DNA of 64,000 bases from Desulfoluna spongiiphila (GTDB lineage Bacteria > Desulfobacterota > Desulfobacteria > Desulfobacterales > Desulfolunaceae). The stretch lies in NCBI RefSeq assembly GCF_900101345.1, contig NZ_FMUX01000022.1, positions 1 to 64,000 on the forward strand, read 5' to 3'. Of the stretch, positions 1-8,804 are shown in pieces. Position numbers and translations under genes: made by a program. Within the stretch, counting starts at the first letter, position 1; each line of letters starts with the position of its first letter. A model generated the notes under the pieces. The model did not search any database, was not told the origin of the DNA, and was given only the letters and a program-made list of their open reading frames with translations.

Positions 1-228
1 CTTCCAAGGAGAGGCCCTCTTTGATAACCCAAACCGTGGTAAGGGTTATGTCATCCGGTATTAGCAGCCCTTTCGAACTGTTATCCCAAATTCAGGGGTA
101 GATTATTCACGCGTTACTCACCCGTGCGCCACTGTACTCGTTTTCCGAAGAAAACTTTCTCGTTCGACTTGCATGTGTTAAGCACGCCGCCAGCGTTCAT
201 TCTGAGCCAGGATCAAACTCTCCAATTA
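1..228 (-). rRNA. rrs: 16S ribosomal RNA, 5' end (partial)
   Basis: Read on the minus strand, this is the first ~228 nt of a bacterial 16S rRNA. It contains the universal 27F site AGAGTTTGATCCTGGCTCAG (202-221) followed by the conserved AACGCTGGCGGCGTGCTTAA and CATGCAAGTCGAACG blocks. The 5' end is placed at 228 by alignment with E. coli position 1. The rest of the rRNA operon lies outside the window to the left. Confidence 0.97.
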
Positions 229-363
229 AATCATATTTAACAAAATGACCCAATAGGGTTTGATATTGACAGAGACTCGTTTGTCTCATTTATTCGCTGC
301 TTACTGATTTTCAAAGATCAAGCAATATCGACCCGCTTGAATTAATTTCAAACGAACCCGAAT

Positions 364-392
364 AGTGTATCCCAACAAGCTGTTTCAGTCAA
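364..392 (-). promoter_or_regulatory. Sigma-70 promoter of the rRNA operon, with UP-like element and boxA-like leader
   Basis: On the minus strand a -35 TTGACT (387-392) and a -10 TACACT (364-369) are separated by exactly 17 nt. Upstream (393-412) is an A/T tract resembling an UP element. The predicted start near 357 gives a ~130-nt leader before 16S. That leader carries a boxA-like GATCTTTGAAAA (around 305-320), which suggests antitermination, and a GAGAC/GTCTC hairpin. The rest of the 229-609 interval holds no gene. Confidence 0.8.
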
Positions 393-546
393 GAAAAAAG
401 GTTAAAAACTTTAACCTCACCTTGCGGGCTCTCCGGCCGACCGTCGCGTGTTTTGCGTCGGTTCCGCGCTGAAGACTTGAAGGTTCTACCCCGAAAGACG
501 GCATCTGTCAAAAGCTTTTCGACACCTTTATGCATTTTTTTCAGAA

Positions 547-576
547 CGGCGCGAATTTCCATTGAAATCCGCGCCG
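547..576 (-). terminator. Hairpin downstream of tyrS
   Basis: A near-perfect inverted repeat (CGGCGCG arms extended by AATTTC/GAAAT, CATT loop) lies 34 nt beyond the tyrS stop and before the rRNA promoter. No U-tract follows on the minus strand. It may be a transcript-end stabiliser or a poor terminator separating tyrS from the rRNA operon. Confidence 0.4.
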
Positions 577-609
577 CCCATTTGATCATATATCCTGTCA
601 AAAGGCCTT

Positions 610-1899
610 TCAGCCTGCCATGACAACGCGAAGGTAACGCTTTTTCCCGGCGCGCAGGAGTATCTCACCCCCTTCAAAATCCGCACGGGTGATGGGCCGA
701 TCAAAGACAGAGAGGCGCTCACCGTTTACATAGGCACCGCCCTGCTGAATCAACTTGCGTGCCGCCCCCCCGGACTGGGCAAGCCCGGCCTGGGCAAACA
801 GCTTAAAAGCGGGCATCCCTTCCCCTTCAAAGGTACTCGCTTCCAATTCAAGACTCGGCACCGCGTCCAGGGCGCTGCCGTCATCCCCCCGGGGAATACC
901 GCTTGAGGCAAGAAGGGAGGCGTCGATCTTTTTCACCCCGAACATGGCCGCTGCGGATTTGTAGGCCTCAAGGGCTGCCTCCCGGCCGTGGCACAGGGCC
1001 GTGGCCTCAAAGGCAAGGACAGCCTTGGCGTTGTTCAGGTCGGCACCGGAGAGCCCGGCCACCTGCCGGACCTCTTCCATGGGCAGAAAGGTAAACAGGG
1101 CAAGGAACCGCTCGACGTCCGCATCATCCGTGTTAACCCAGAACTGGTAGTAGTCGTACGGACTCGTACGCTCCGGGTCGAGCCAGACAGCACCCTTGTG
1201 GGTCTTGCCCATCTTGATGCCGGCAGCGGTCATGATCAGGGGAAAGGTGATACCAAAGGCTGTCTCCCCAGCCTTGCGGCGCACCAGCTCCACACCGGCA
1301 ACGATGTTGCCCCACTGATCGCTCCCGCCCATCTGCAGATAGCAGTTGTGGGTTCGGGAGAGCTCGTAGAAGTCGTAAGCCTGGAGAAGCATGTAGTTGA
1401 ACTCAATGAAGCTCAACCCCTCGTCGGAATCAATGCGTGCGCGGTAGCTCTCGGCCTTGATCATTCGGTTGACGCTGAAGTGCCGCCCCACCTCCCGCAG
1501 GAAGGGAATGTACTCAAGACCCGTCAACCAGTCCGCGTTGTCCAGGAGAAAGGCCTTTTCATCGGAAAAGTCGAGGAACCGCGACAACTGGGACCTCAGG
1601 CCCGCCTTGTTCTCCTCGATGGTCTCGGTGGTGAGCATCTTCCGCATTTCGGTCTTTCCGCTGGGATCCCCGATCATGCCCGTTCCCCCGCCCACCAGGG
1701 CAATGGGGCAGTGGCCGGAGCGCTGCATGTGACACAAAGCCATGACCGTCACGAGGTGCCCCACATGGAGACTGGACCCCGTGGGATCAAAGCCGATATA
1801 ACAGCGCCTTCCAGGCGTGGACAGATATGAAATCAATTCCTCTTCATGGGTTGTATTATCCACAAAACCGCGGTCTCTCAGCGACTCAACGACATTCAT
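610..1899 (-). CDS. tyrS: Tyrosyl-tRNA synthetase
   Basis: Cytoplasmic class I aminoacyl-tRNA synthetase that attaches tyrosine to tRNA-Tyr. The 429-aa length is normal for the bacterial enzyme. The HIGH motif appears as HVGH (residues 45-48) and the KMSKS loop as KMGKT (229-233). The tyrosine-pocket block QMGGSDQWGN is at 189-198. The C-terminal ~65 residues form an S4-type RNA-binding domain (GGAARKLIQQGGAYVNGERL). It sits between rny and the rRNA operon in the same direction, and the gap from rny contains a strong hairpin, so it is probably its own unit. Confidence 0.97.
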   Translation of the reverse strand: MNVVESLRDRGFVDNTTHEEELISYLSTPGRRCYIGFDPTGSSLHVGHLVTVMALCHMQRSGHCPIALVGGGTGMIGDPSGKTEMRKMLTTETIEENKAGLRSQLSRFLDFSDEKAFLLDNADWLTGLEYIPFLREVGRHFSVNRMIKAESYRARIDSDEGLSFIEFNYMLLQAYDFYELSRTHNCYLQMGGSDQWGNIVAGVELVRRKAGETAFGITFPLIMTAAGIKMGKTHKGAVWLDPERTSPYDYYQFWVNTDDADVERFLALFTFLPMEEVRQVAGLSGADLNNAKAVLAFEATALCHGREAALEAYKSAAAMFGVKKIDASLLASSGIPRGDDGSALDAVPSLELEASTFEGEGMPAFKLFAQAGLAQSGGAARKLIQQGGAYVNGERLSVFDRPITRADFEGGEILLRAGKKRYLRVVMAG

Positions 1900-2105
1900 A
1901 GCATTCTACCTCGTCTCGTTTGGTTGGCTACCGGGGTCGATGCCACCCTGGGCGGCCCACCTGAATAATCCGCCCAGGACCCCGAACCGGCCCTTTCTAT
2001 AGTAAAGGTGCCCCTCGGCGACATCCCGGCTGCCCGTTCATCCATGGAGATCCGGTGGCCCAGCCACCGTCCCCCTGATACTAAAATAGCCGAAACACCA
2101 AGACA

Positions 2106-2140
2106 GGGACCGGGATTGCCTGTTCAGCAACCCCGATCCC
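2106..2140 (-). terminator. Long hairpin downstream of rny
   Basis: A 14-bp stem (GGGATCGGGGTTGC with GCAATCCCGGTCCC, allowing G-U pairs) closes a 7-nt loop TGAACAG. It starts ~50 nt beyond the rny stop. The following TGTCTTGGTG is only weakly T-rich, so this may be a terminator or a 3'-end protecting structure. The remainder of the 1900-2191 gap shows no gene. Confidence 0.5.
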
Positions 2141-2191
2141 GCTCTTAAGCGTTCGGCTTATTACATTCTCCTTGAAATGGCCGGAGATGCC

Positions 2192-3754
2192 CTATTTGTT
2201 TGCATACCCCACAGCGCGGGTTTCACGGATCACCGTGACGCGAATCTGCCCGGGAAAGGTCAGGGTCTCTTCGATCTGCTTGGCGATGTCCCGGCTCATG
2301 ACCACGGCATCTTCATCCCGGACCACATCCCCTTCCACAATCACGCGAAGCTCTCGGCCCGCCTGGATGGCGTAGGAGTTGGCAACACCCTTGTACCCGT
2401 TGGCAATCTTCTCCAGATCGTCCAGGCGCTTGACGTAGTTTTCCAGGAGCTCTTTTCGAGCACCAGGCCGCGCCCCGGAGAGGGAGTCGGCAGCCTGAAC
2501 CAGGAGGTCGTACACCGATTCGGGGGGTACATCCTCGTGGTGGGCGGCAATGCCCTGAACAATTTTGGGGTTCTCCCCGTATTTCTTGGCCAGGTTGGCG
2601 CCGATGACGGCGTGGGGACCCTCCACTTCATGGTCCACCGCCTTGCCGATGTCGTGGAGCAGGCCCATGCGCTTGGCCAGCTTCACGTTGAGGCCCAGCT
2701 CGGCGGCCATCACCCCGCAGAGGAATCCCACCTCCACCGAGTGCTGAAGCACGTTCTGGGCATAACTGGTTCGGAACTTCAGGCGACCGAGAATGGCGAT
2801 AAGGTCGTTGCTGATGCCGTGGACCCCCAGATCAAAGGCGGCCTGATCACCGGCCTCCCGGATGGTCTGGTCCACTTCCTTTTCAACCGTCTTCACCACC
2901 TCCTCGATGCGCGCCGGGTGGATACGCCCGTCGTTGATCAACTTGGTCAGGGAAAGGCGGGCCACCTCGCGACGCACCGGGTTGAACCCGGAAAGGATCA
3001 CCGCTTCGGGGGTGTCATCTATAATAAGGTCGATGCCGGTGGCCGCTTCAAGGGCACGGATGTTGCGCCCCTCCCGACCAATGATCCGGCCCTTCATCTC
3101 ATCGTTGGGCAGGGGCACCACAGACACGGTGCGCTCGGCCACGAAATCTCCGGCATAACGCTGGATGGCCGTGGCGATGATCTTTTTGGCTTCCTTGTCG
3201 GCGCTCTCCTTCGCCTCGGAGGTCACACGCTTGATCAGTTTGGCGCCGTCGTGGCGGGCGTCGTTCTCCATGGCGCTCAAAAGAAGCCCCTTGGCCTCTT
3301 CGGAGGTCATTCCCGATATCTTTTCAAGCTGCATCTTCTGCTCGGAGATCAGGGCATCACACTCCCTGTTCTTCCCGGCGAGGGTATCGGTATCTTCAGA
3401 CAGCTGCTTGCTTCGCTGGGACAGATCGTTTTCGATACGCTCAATCTGATCCTGCCGGCGGTCAAGCTTTTCTGTTTTCTGGTTGAGGCGTTTGTCCAGC
3501 CCTTTGAGCTCCACCCGTGTTTCGTTGGTTTCCGCGTCAAACTCGCTCTTCATCTTTATGAGCCGGTCCTTGGCTTCCACATTGGCTTCCATCAACAGAT
3601 TTTCAGCCCGAAGCCCGGCGTCACGTATTATTTTCTCGGCCTCTTCCTCTGCTTCCTCTGCCCGCCTGCTGTCCACCCGGCCTTTAAGCACAAAGGTCAG
3701 AGCAGCGCCGACAAGAAAACCGACGATGCCGGTTGCCATAATTTTCACTACCAT
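2192..3754 (-). CDS. rny: Ribonuclease Y (membrane-anchored endoribonuclease)
   Basis: RNase Y starts mRNA decay by endonucleolytic cleavage from the inner face of the membrane. The 520-aa protein has the family layout. An N-terminal transmembrane helix (about 5-24) is followed by a long charged coiled coil (30-200). Then comes a KH domain with its GREG loop (IIGREGRNIR, about 224-233) and an HD domain with the metal ligands H367-D368 (LLHDIGK). It lies downstream of 6S RNA on the same strand, an order seen in related bacteria. No clear promoter was seen in 3755-4066. Confidence 0.96.
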   Translation of the reverse strand: MVVKIMATGIVGFLVGAALTFVLKGRVDSRRAEEAEEEAEKIIRDAGLRAENLLMEANVEAKDRLIKMKSEFDAETNETRVELKGLDKRLNQKTEKLDRRQDQIERIENDLSQRSKQLSEDTDTLAGKNRECDALISEQKMQLEKISGMTSEEAKGLLLSAMENDARHDGAKLIKRVTSEAKESADKEAKKIIATAIQRYAGDFVAERTVSVVPLPNDEMKGRIIGREGRNIRALEAATGIDLIIDDTPEAVILSGFNPVRREVARLSLTKLINDGRIHPARIEEVVKTVEKEVDQTIREAGDQAAFDLGVHGISNDLIAILGRLKFRTSYAQNVLQHSVEVGFLCGVMAAELGLNVKLAKRMGLLHDIGKAVDHEVEGPHAVIGANLAKKYGENPKIVQGIAAHHEDVPPESVYDLLVQAADSLSGARPGARKELLENYVKRLDDLEKIANGYKGVANSYAIQAGRELRVIVEGDVVRDEDAVVMSRDIAKQIEETLTFPGQIRVTVIRETRAVGYANK

Positions 3755-4066
3755 TTGATTCCCCCGAGAATATATCCACCTCAGTTATGACGGAAAAACC
3801 GCCTTACGGACTCCACACAATAGACATTCGCCCAACCTTGAGGTCACATGTTTTTGCATACCCAAAGACCGCAGCGGGTATCATACGAACGGACAAGAGG
3901 ATCCGACGTGTGCCATGCGACGACTTCATAATCTTAAAAAACGGAGACAATGCCGCATCGACGCGGGGCATGGATATAGCTTGGATGTCGGAAACCCTTG
4001 ACAGAGTCATCGACTTCGAGGGGTGGTTGGAAGGAAGGGTCGGGCAAACGGGGAGACATTGATATG
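3755..4066. other. Intergenic stretch between 6S RNA and rny
   Basis: No coding region, strong promoter or terminator could be supported here. On the minus strand there is a short CCGC/GCGG hairpin followed at some distance by a T6 run (about 3920-3960). This is too weak to call the end of the 6S transcript. Confidence 0.4.
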
Positions 4067-4254
4067 AAAATATCCCCACCCGGGTGCCGTGTTGAATTAA
4101 GGTCTTTGAACCGATTGTTCAAAGGGGGGTGCCTCTGTAACTTCTTCAGGCTTTTCTGTCAGGCAGAACATGCGCACCAAAGCCAGAGGAGGCTCCCGTG
4201 ATATTGCCATTGGGTCAAAGGATATACTCCAATCACGAACACGGCAGGGATATT
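4067..4254 (-). ncRNA. ssrS: 6S RNA
   Basis: 6S RNA mimics an open promoter and sequesters sigma-70 RNA polymerase. The terminal arms pair (AAATATCCCTGCCGTGTT with AACACGGCACCCGGGTGGGGATATTT, written here as two arms). The 3' half matches the classic proteobacterial order: GGTG-GCATG, GAAAAGCCTGA, then TTTGAAC..GGTTCAAAG before the closing stem. The length of ~188 nt and the place directly downstream of zapA are typical. A -10-like TACAAT lies just upstream (about 4264-4269) with a poor -35. The exact ends are judged by the pairing. Confidence 0.9.
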
Positions 4255-4310
4255 TTTATTCAAATTGTATCGTATTTCGACCATGCAGAACAGCCTTTTC
4301 TGCACCGCCG

Positions 4311-4628
4311 TTACGGTTGACACCCCCCCAGTTTTTCAATGAGGGTGGCCGACTTCCGGGTGAGCTTCTCATGAAGATCCGCATGGTTCTTTTTCACCTC
4401 AGCCAGCTCCTTTGCGATATTCAAGGTGGCCACCAGGAGCTGAATGAACTTGCGATTCTCGGTCAAAGGGCCTTTCATCCCCTCTCCCGCACGACTCACT
4501 TCATCCGTGATGCTCTTGACAATGGCCGATGCCTCGCTTGAGTCGGCGTCAGTCTTGAACTTATACGTTTCCCCAAAAAGGTCGACTGTTAGTATCTCTT
4601 CCAATGATTGCGCATTCGCTTTTGTCAT
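4311..4628 (-). CDS. zapA: Cell division protein ZapA
   Basis: ZapA binds FtsZ and promotes protofilament bundling at the division ring. The 105-aa protein opens with the family beta-strand segment (LTVDLFGETYKFKTDADS), followed by a helical region and a C-terminal coiled coil (LLVATLNIAKELAEVKKNHADL). It lies immediately upstream of 6S RNA, the usual zapA-ssrS linkage. It is 11 nt downstream of a small coiled-coil gene, so the two are probably co-transcribed. Confidence 0.92.
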   Translation of the reverse strand: MTKANAQSLEEILTVDLFGETYKFKTDADSSEASAIVKSITDEVSRAGEGMKGPLTENRKFIQLLVATLNIAKELAEVKKNHADLHEKLTRKSATLIEKLGGCQP

Positions 4629-4639
4629 TCGGTTAGAGA

Positions 4640-4885
4640 TCAGGAGTCCACATCGATGTAGGTGTTAAGGCGATCCATCAGCCCATCGATCTTACCTCGA
4701 ATGGTTTCCCTCTGTTCTACAAAGGCCGCTTCCGACTGGTTTTTCTCCTGAAGCTGACCTTCAAGTATTTCAATCCTGCCTTTGAGCTCTGCTTTCTCTG
4801 ATTTCAGGCTGTTGCAGAGTTCAATGAGAAAATCTACCTGTTCTTCTATATAATCAATTTGACCAACTATTGCTTCATCATCCAA
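4640..4885 (-). CDS. ZapB-like small coiled-coil protein
   Basis: An 81-residue acidic protein that is almost entirely predicted coiled coil (heptad-like spacing in QVDFLIELCNSLKSEKAEL and the following segment). It lies directly upstream of zapA with an 11-nt gap. Size, composition and position match the ZapB/DUF904-type partner found beside zapA in many proteobacteria, where ZapB bridges the Z-ring and the chromosome. The family assignment rests on context and coiled-coil character, because such short sequences diverge quickly. Confidence 0.75.
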   Translation of the reverse strand: MDDEAIVGQIDYIEEQVDFLIELCNSLKSEKAELKGRIEILEGQLQEKNQSEAAFVEQRETIRGKIDGLMDRLNTYIDVDS

Positions 4886-4946
4886 TTTAGCACCTCTCGA
4901 AATTCAAATCACTATAGTCTTCAATTTTCAATAAAGTCAAGGGAAT

Positions 4947-5702
4947 TCATGTGGGCCGCTCTTCCAGCATTTGCCGTACGGTTTCGAGGTCATTTACGGT
5001 ATTTACGCCCGTCACTTCCCGGGCGGAACCACCGGTTACGACCCCTGCGCCGGCCCCATCCTGAACGGCTATCTCCACGATATCGGTGAGATAGTACTCC
5101 CCTTGTGCATTATCCGATTTCACCTTGTCAAGGGCAGAAAAGAGAAAGCCCGCATCCACGCAGTAGATGCCGCTGTTGATCTCTTTAATGGCCTTCTCTT
5201 CAGCGCTTGCATCCTTTTCTTCCACGATGCGAAGCAGGGCCCCGTTCTCACCGGTAACCATGCGGCCATAACCCGTCGGGGAATCCAGTGAGACAGCAAG
5301 GACCGACACGGCCCTTCCGGCTGTTTCATGGGCCTGGACCAGCTCCTTGAGGGTTTCGGGCTTGACCAGGGGGACATCCCCGCAGAGGATCACCACCTGC
5401 TTTGTGGCCTCGCCAATGGCGCTTCGGGCGCTCATCACGGCATGGCCTGTCCCGAGCTGCTCGTCCTGCAGGGCAAAAAATGCCGCGTGCCGCTCGGCCA
5501 CTGCGGCCTTCACCGCATCGGCCTGGTGGCCAACAACCACGACCACGTCAGGGCCTGCAATCTCTCGGGCCGACGCCATCACGTAATCCACCATGGGACG
5601 CCCAAGCACCTCATGGAGCACCTTGGCCTTGTCCGACTTCATGCGTGTGCCCTTGCCGGCGGCAAGGACAACCACCGCTGTCTTTCCTGTGGTTTTACTC
5701 AA
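4947..5702 (-). CDS. GlmU-type UDP-GlcNAc pyrophosphorylase, uridylyltransferase domain only
   Basis: Predicted to transfer UMP from UTP to N-acetylglucosamine-1-phosphate, making UDP-GlcNAc for peptidoglycan and LPS. The nucleotidyltransferase signature LAAGKGTRMKS is near the N-terminus. The GTGHAV, GDVPL, YGR and EINSGIY blocks of the GlmU N-domain follow in order. The protein ends at ~251 aa, so the left-handed-beta-helix acetyltransferase half of full GlmU (~450 aa) is absent. The start is set at TTG 5702 because AAGGGGG lies 4 nt upstream; a GTG at 5726 would add eight residues. The acetyltransferase step must be encoded elsewhere. Confidence 0.88.
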   Translation of the reverse strand: MSKTTGKTAVVVLAAGKGTRMKSDKAKVLHEVLGRPMVDYVMASAREIAGPDVVVVVGHQADAVKAAVAERHAAFFALQDEQLGTGHAVMSARSAIGEATKQVVILCGDVPLVKPETLKELVQAHETAGRAVSVLAVSLDSPTGYGRMVTGENGALLRIVEEKDASAEEKAIKEINSGIYCVDAGFLFSALDKVKSDNAQGEYYLTDIVEIAVQDGAGAGVVTGGSAREVTGVNTVNDLETVRQMLEERPT

Positions 5703-5811
5703 TTTTCCCCCTTGTTGCAATAGCACCTGACCTGCATGCGAAAAAACATGGTTTTCCCTCTCCGCTGAAACCCGCCGGTGTGTCCGTTAAACACGGCCGA
5801 TGCCCCGGTAC

Positions 5812-5846
5812 AGAAAAAGGGGCAAACCCACCGGGCCGCCCCTTTG
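5812..5846 (-). terminator. Rho-independent terminator of the ATP synthase operon
   Basis: On the minus strand AAAGGGGC pairs with GCCCCTTT across a 14-nt loop and runs into a T5 tract. It lies ~80 nt after the atpC stop and before the GlmU-like gene, so it closes the atp operon. Confidence 0.85.
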
Positions 5847-5923
5847 AAACTTACGCGCTGTCGATCCTACCCAGGCGACAAAGGGGCCGCCATAACGGCC
5901 CATCGTCAGATTCCCCGGAGAGG

Positions 5924-6331
5924 TTATCGGCTCTCCACCGCATGGATGCGATGCAGGGCCCGGGCAAGAGCCGCTTTGGCACGGGTTTCATCAATGGATG
6001 AACGATTCCCGGCCAGGCGGTTTTCCGCCCTCTCCATTGCCGACTGTGCACGATTGAGATCAATGTCGCGCCTGCGCTCCGCCGACTCGGCCAGAATGGT
6101 CACCCGATCCGCCAGAGCCTCGGCGAACCCGCCGTTGATAAAGACCCCGCACTCGTTGCCGGCGGTGTCCTTAAATCGGGCCATGCCCACCTTCAGGGAG
6201 GTAAGAAACGGGGTGTGCCCATCGAGCACGCCGAACTCACCCTCCGAACCGGGGGCCATGACGATCTGTGCGTCCTCGCTGACCACACGCCTTTCGGGCG
6301 TCACGATTTCGAGTCTGATAGTGTCTGCCAT
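5924..6331 (-). CDS. atpC: ATP synthase F1 epsilon subunit
   Basis: The epsilon subunit forms part of the central stalk and restrains ATP hydrolysis. The 135-aa protein starts with the characteristic beta-sandwich (IRLEIVTPERRVVSEDAQIV, then GSEGEFGVLDGHTPFLTSL). It ends in a two-helix segment rich in A/R/E (NRAQSAMERAENRLAG). It is the last gene of the operon, 58 nt after atpD, and is followed by an intrinsic terminator. Confidence 0.96.
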   Translation of the reverse strand: MADTIRLEIVTPERRVVSEDAQIVMAPGSEGEFGVLDGHTPFLTSLKVGMARFKDTAGNECGVFINGGFAEALADRVTILAESAERRRDIDLNRAQSAMERAENRLAGNRSSIDETRAKAALARALHRIHAVESR

Positions 6332-6389
6332 ATCAACCCCTCATAGGTTTGAAGGGGCGGAGAGGATTCCCCGCCCCGTTCATATCATG

Positions 6390-7802
6390 TTAATCGGCCA
6401 TGCCCTTGGCCTTGGTCACTGCATCTTCGATGGTCCCTACAAGGTTGAAGGCGCCTTCGGGCAGCTCGTCGTGCTTGCCGTCCAGGATCTCTTTGAAGCT
6501 GCGGATGGTGTCTTCAAGCTTCACGTAGTTGCCCTTGAGACCGGTAAAGACTTCGGCCACATGGAAGGGCTGGGAGAGGAATCGCTGGATACGACGCGCA
6601 CGGGTCACCACGACCTTGTCCTCATCGGACAACTCGTCGATGCCGAGGATGGCGATGATATCCTGGAGCTCCTTGTACTTCTGAAGCACGGTCTGGACCT
6701 GGCGGGCTACTGCGTAGTGCTCGTCGCCGATGTAGGCTGCGTCGAGGATACGGGAAGAGGAGTCCAATGGGTCCACCGCGGGGTAGATGCCCAGCTCGGC
6801 AATGGAGCGGGAGAGAACCACGGTGCCGTCCAGGTGGGCAAAGGTGGTGGCAGGGGCGGGGTCGGTGAGGTCGTCCGCGGGGACGTACACGCACTGTACC
6901 GCGGTGATGGAGCCTTTGTCCGTTGAGGTAATACGCTCCTGAAGACCGCCCATGTCCACCGCCAGGGTGGGCTGGTAACCAACCGCCGAGGGCATACGAC
7001 CGAGAAGGGCCGATACCTCGGAGCCTGCCTGGGTGAAACGGAAGATGTTGTCGATGAAGATCAACACGTCCTGGCCTTCCACGTCGCGGAAGTACTCGGC
7101 GCAGGTCAGGGCCGACAGGGCAACACGCGCACGGGCTCCCGGAGGTTCGGTCATCTGACCGTAGATCAGGGCGCACTTGTCGAGAACGCCGGACTCCTTC
7201 ATCTCATGGTAGAGGTCGTTGCCCTCACGGGTACGCTCACCAACGCCAGCAAACACGGAAATACCGCCGTGCTGCATGGCGATGTTGTTAACCATCTCCA
7301 TCATGATAACGGTTTTGCCCACACCGGCACCGCCGAACAGGCCCATCTTGCCGCCTCGGGGGAAGGGCACGAGGAGGTCGATAACCTTGATGCCCGTCTC
7401 AAGGACGGTGACCGAGGTATCCTGTTCGGTGAACTCGGGGGCGGGGCGGTGAATGGGCATGATGCTGTCCATGCTTACCGCGCCGAGGCCGTCCACAGGG
7501 CGTCCCACAACGTTGAGAACGCGGCCCAGGGAGGCTTTGCCCACGGGCATGACGATGGGGTTTCCGGTGTCTTTTACGGCCATGCCGCGAACGAGGCCGT
7601 CGGTTACGTCCATGGCGATGGTACGTACCACGTTGTCACCCAGGTGCTGGGCCACCTCCACCACGAGGTTGTCCTCTTCGTCGTTGATGGCCGCGTTGGT
7701 TATGGTAAGGGCTGTAAGGATCGCCGGCAGGTTTCCAGGTTCGAACTCCACGTCAACAACAGGTCCCATGACCTGTGTGATTTTTCCGATATTGTCAGCC
7801 AT
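6390..7802 (-). CDS. atpD: ATP synthase F1 beta subunit (catalytic)
   Basis: Catalytic subunit of F1; makes ATP from ADP and phosphate driven by rotation of the central stalk. The 470-aa length is standard. The Walker A is GGAGVGKT, the catalytic glutamate block GERTREGNDLYHEM is present, and the Walker B region reads VLIFIDNIFRF. The signature PAVDPLDSSSR is intact. It follows atpG with a 58-nt gap in the seven-gene operon. Confidence 0.99.
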   Translation of the reverse strand: MADNIGKITQVMGPVVDVEFEPGNLPAILTALTITNAAINDEEDNLVVEVAQHLGDNVVRTIAMDVTDGLVRGMAVKDTGNPIVMPVGKASLGRVLNVVGRPVDGLGAVSMDSIMPIHRPAPEFTEQDTSVTVLETGIKVIDLLVPFPRGGKMGLFGGAGVGKTVIMMEMVNNIAMQHGGISVFAGVGERTREGNDLYHEMKESGVLDKCALIYGQMTEPPGARARVALSALTCAEYFRDVEGQDVLIFIDNIFRFTQAGSEVSALLGRMPSAVGYQPTLAVDMGGLQERITSTDKGSITAVQCVYVPADDLTDPAPATTFAHLDGTVVLSRSIAELGIYPAVDPLDSSSRILDAAYIGDEHYAVARQVQTVLQKYKELQDIIAILGIDELSDEDKVVVTRARRIQRFLSQPFHVAEVFTGLKGNYVKLEDTIRSFKEILDGKHDELPEGAFNLVGTIEDAVTKAKGMAD

Positions 7803-7860
7803 TGAAAAGTACCTCCTATGTACCTAAATCTATGCTGTATATGCGATAAGCGAGTTACAA

Positions 7861-8751
7861 TCAGCCCTTTAAGGCCTCTGCACCACCGACGATATCCATA
7901 AGGTCTGCAGTAATTGCCGCTTGCCGTGCTTTGTTAAACACCCTTTGAAGATCGGTGATCATGTCGGAACACGCCTGGGTGGCGTTGTCCATGGCCGACA
8001 TTCGGGCCGCATGCTCACTGGTCGACGTCTCCAGAAGACCCCGATAGAGCTGGATATACACATTCCTCGGGAGCATCTCGCCAAGGAGCATGTCCGCACT
8101 GGGCTCACAGATGTGCTCGGCCTGGAACGGCTTGTCCTCTCCGCCCTCTTCCTCCTCCACCTCGATGGGGGGAATGGGGAGAAGCTGCTGGACCACCGGC
8201 ACCTGCCTGCCCATGCTGACAAACTCGGCATAGACCAGGTAGACCTCGTCGTACTCACCGGAGAGAAAGCCGTTGATCAGCTTCTGCCCGCCGGTGGACG
8301 CGACGCCAAACCCCACCTTTGAACCGACAACCCCGATGTATTCATCCACCCGGGTCTGGGCCTCTTTACGGGCCCAGTCGCGGCCCCTTTTGCCAAAGTT
8401 GGTAAAGGAGATCTCGACCCCTTCACCCTCTTTTTCTTTGATCAGCTTTTCCGCTTTATCAATCAGGTTGATGTTGAAGCCCCCACACAGCCCCCTGTCC
8501 GATGTCAGGAGAACCACGTGGACCTTCTTCACCTCCTCGCGTGCTTCAAGGAGCGGACTGGCTCCTTCACCTGCCTTCTGAGCAAGGCTTCCCAGAACCT
8601 CTGCGTATTTTTCCGCATAGGGCCGGAAGGCCTCCATGGCTAACTGAGCACCACGCAAGCGGGAAGTCGCGACCATTTTCATGGCGCTGGTGATCTGCTT
8701 GGTCTTTTTGACGCCAGCGATCTTTAATTGTACTTCCTTTAACGTTGCCAT
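7861..8751 (-). CDS. atpG: ATP synthase F1 gamma subunit (rotor shaft)
   Basis: The gamma subunit is the rotating shaft inside the alpha3beta3 ring. The 296-aa protein has the conserved N-terminal helix (IAGVKKTKQITSAMKMVA) and the C-terminal helix ending near ARQAAITADLMDIVGGAEAL, which form the coiled-coil axle. The Rossmann-like middle includes LTSDRGLCGGFN. An acidic insertion (EVEEEEGGEDKP, about residue 195-206) is slightly unusual. It lies 53 nt after atpA. Confidence 0.97.
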   Translation of the reverse strand: MATLKEVQLKIAGVKKTKQITSAMKMVATSRLRGAQLAMEAFRPYAEKYAEVLGSLAQKAGEGASPLLEAREEVKKVHVVLLTSDRGLCGGFNINLIDKAEKLIKEKEGEGVEISFTNFGKRGRDWARKEAQTRVDEYIGVVGSKVGFGVASTGGQKLINGFLSGEYDEVYLVYAEFVSMGRQVPVVQQLLPIPPIEVEEEEGGEDKPFQAEHICEPSADMLLGEMLPRNVYIQLYRGLLETSTSEHAARMSAMDNATQACSDMITDLQRVFNKARQAAITADLMDIVGGAEALKG

Positions 8752-8804
8752 ATGCCATTTACCTTTACGTGTCTCAAATTAATAGAACTGCTCTTCAACG
8801 CAAG

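Noticed and set aside
2177..3790. A 537-codon open frame on the plus strand opposite rny
   Set aside because: It is the antisense shadow of a well-supported RNase Y gene in a GC-rich region; its translation has no domain and there is no ribosome-binding site.
3934..4122. A short minus-strand open frame in the 6S RNA region
   Set aside because: It overlaps the 3' half of 6S RNA, whose base-paired structure explains the sequence.
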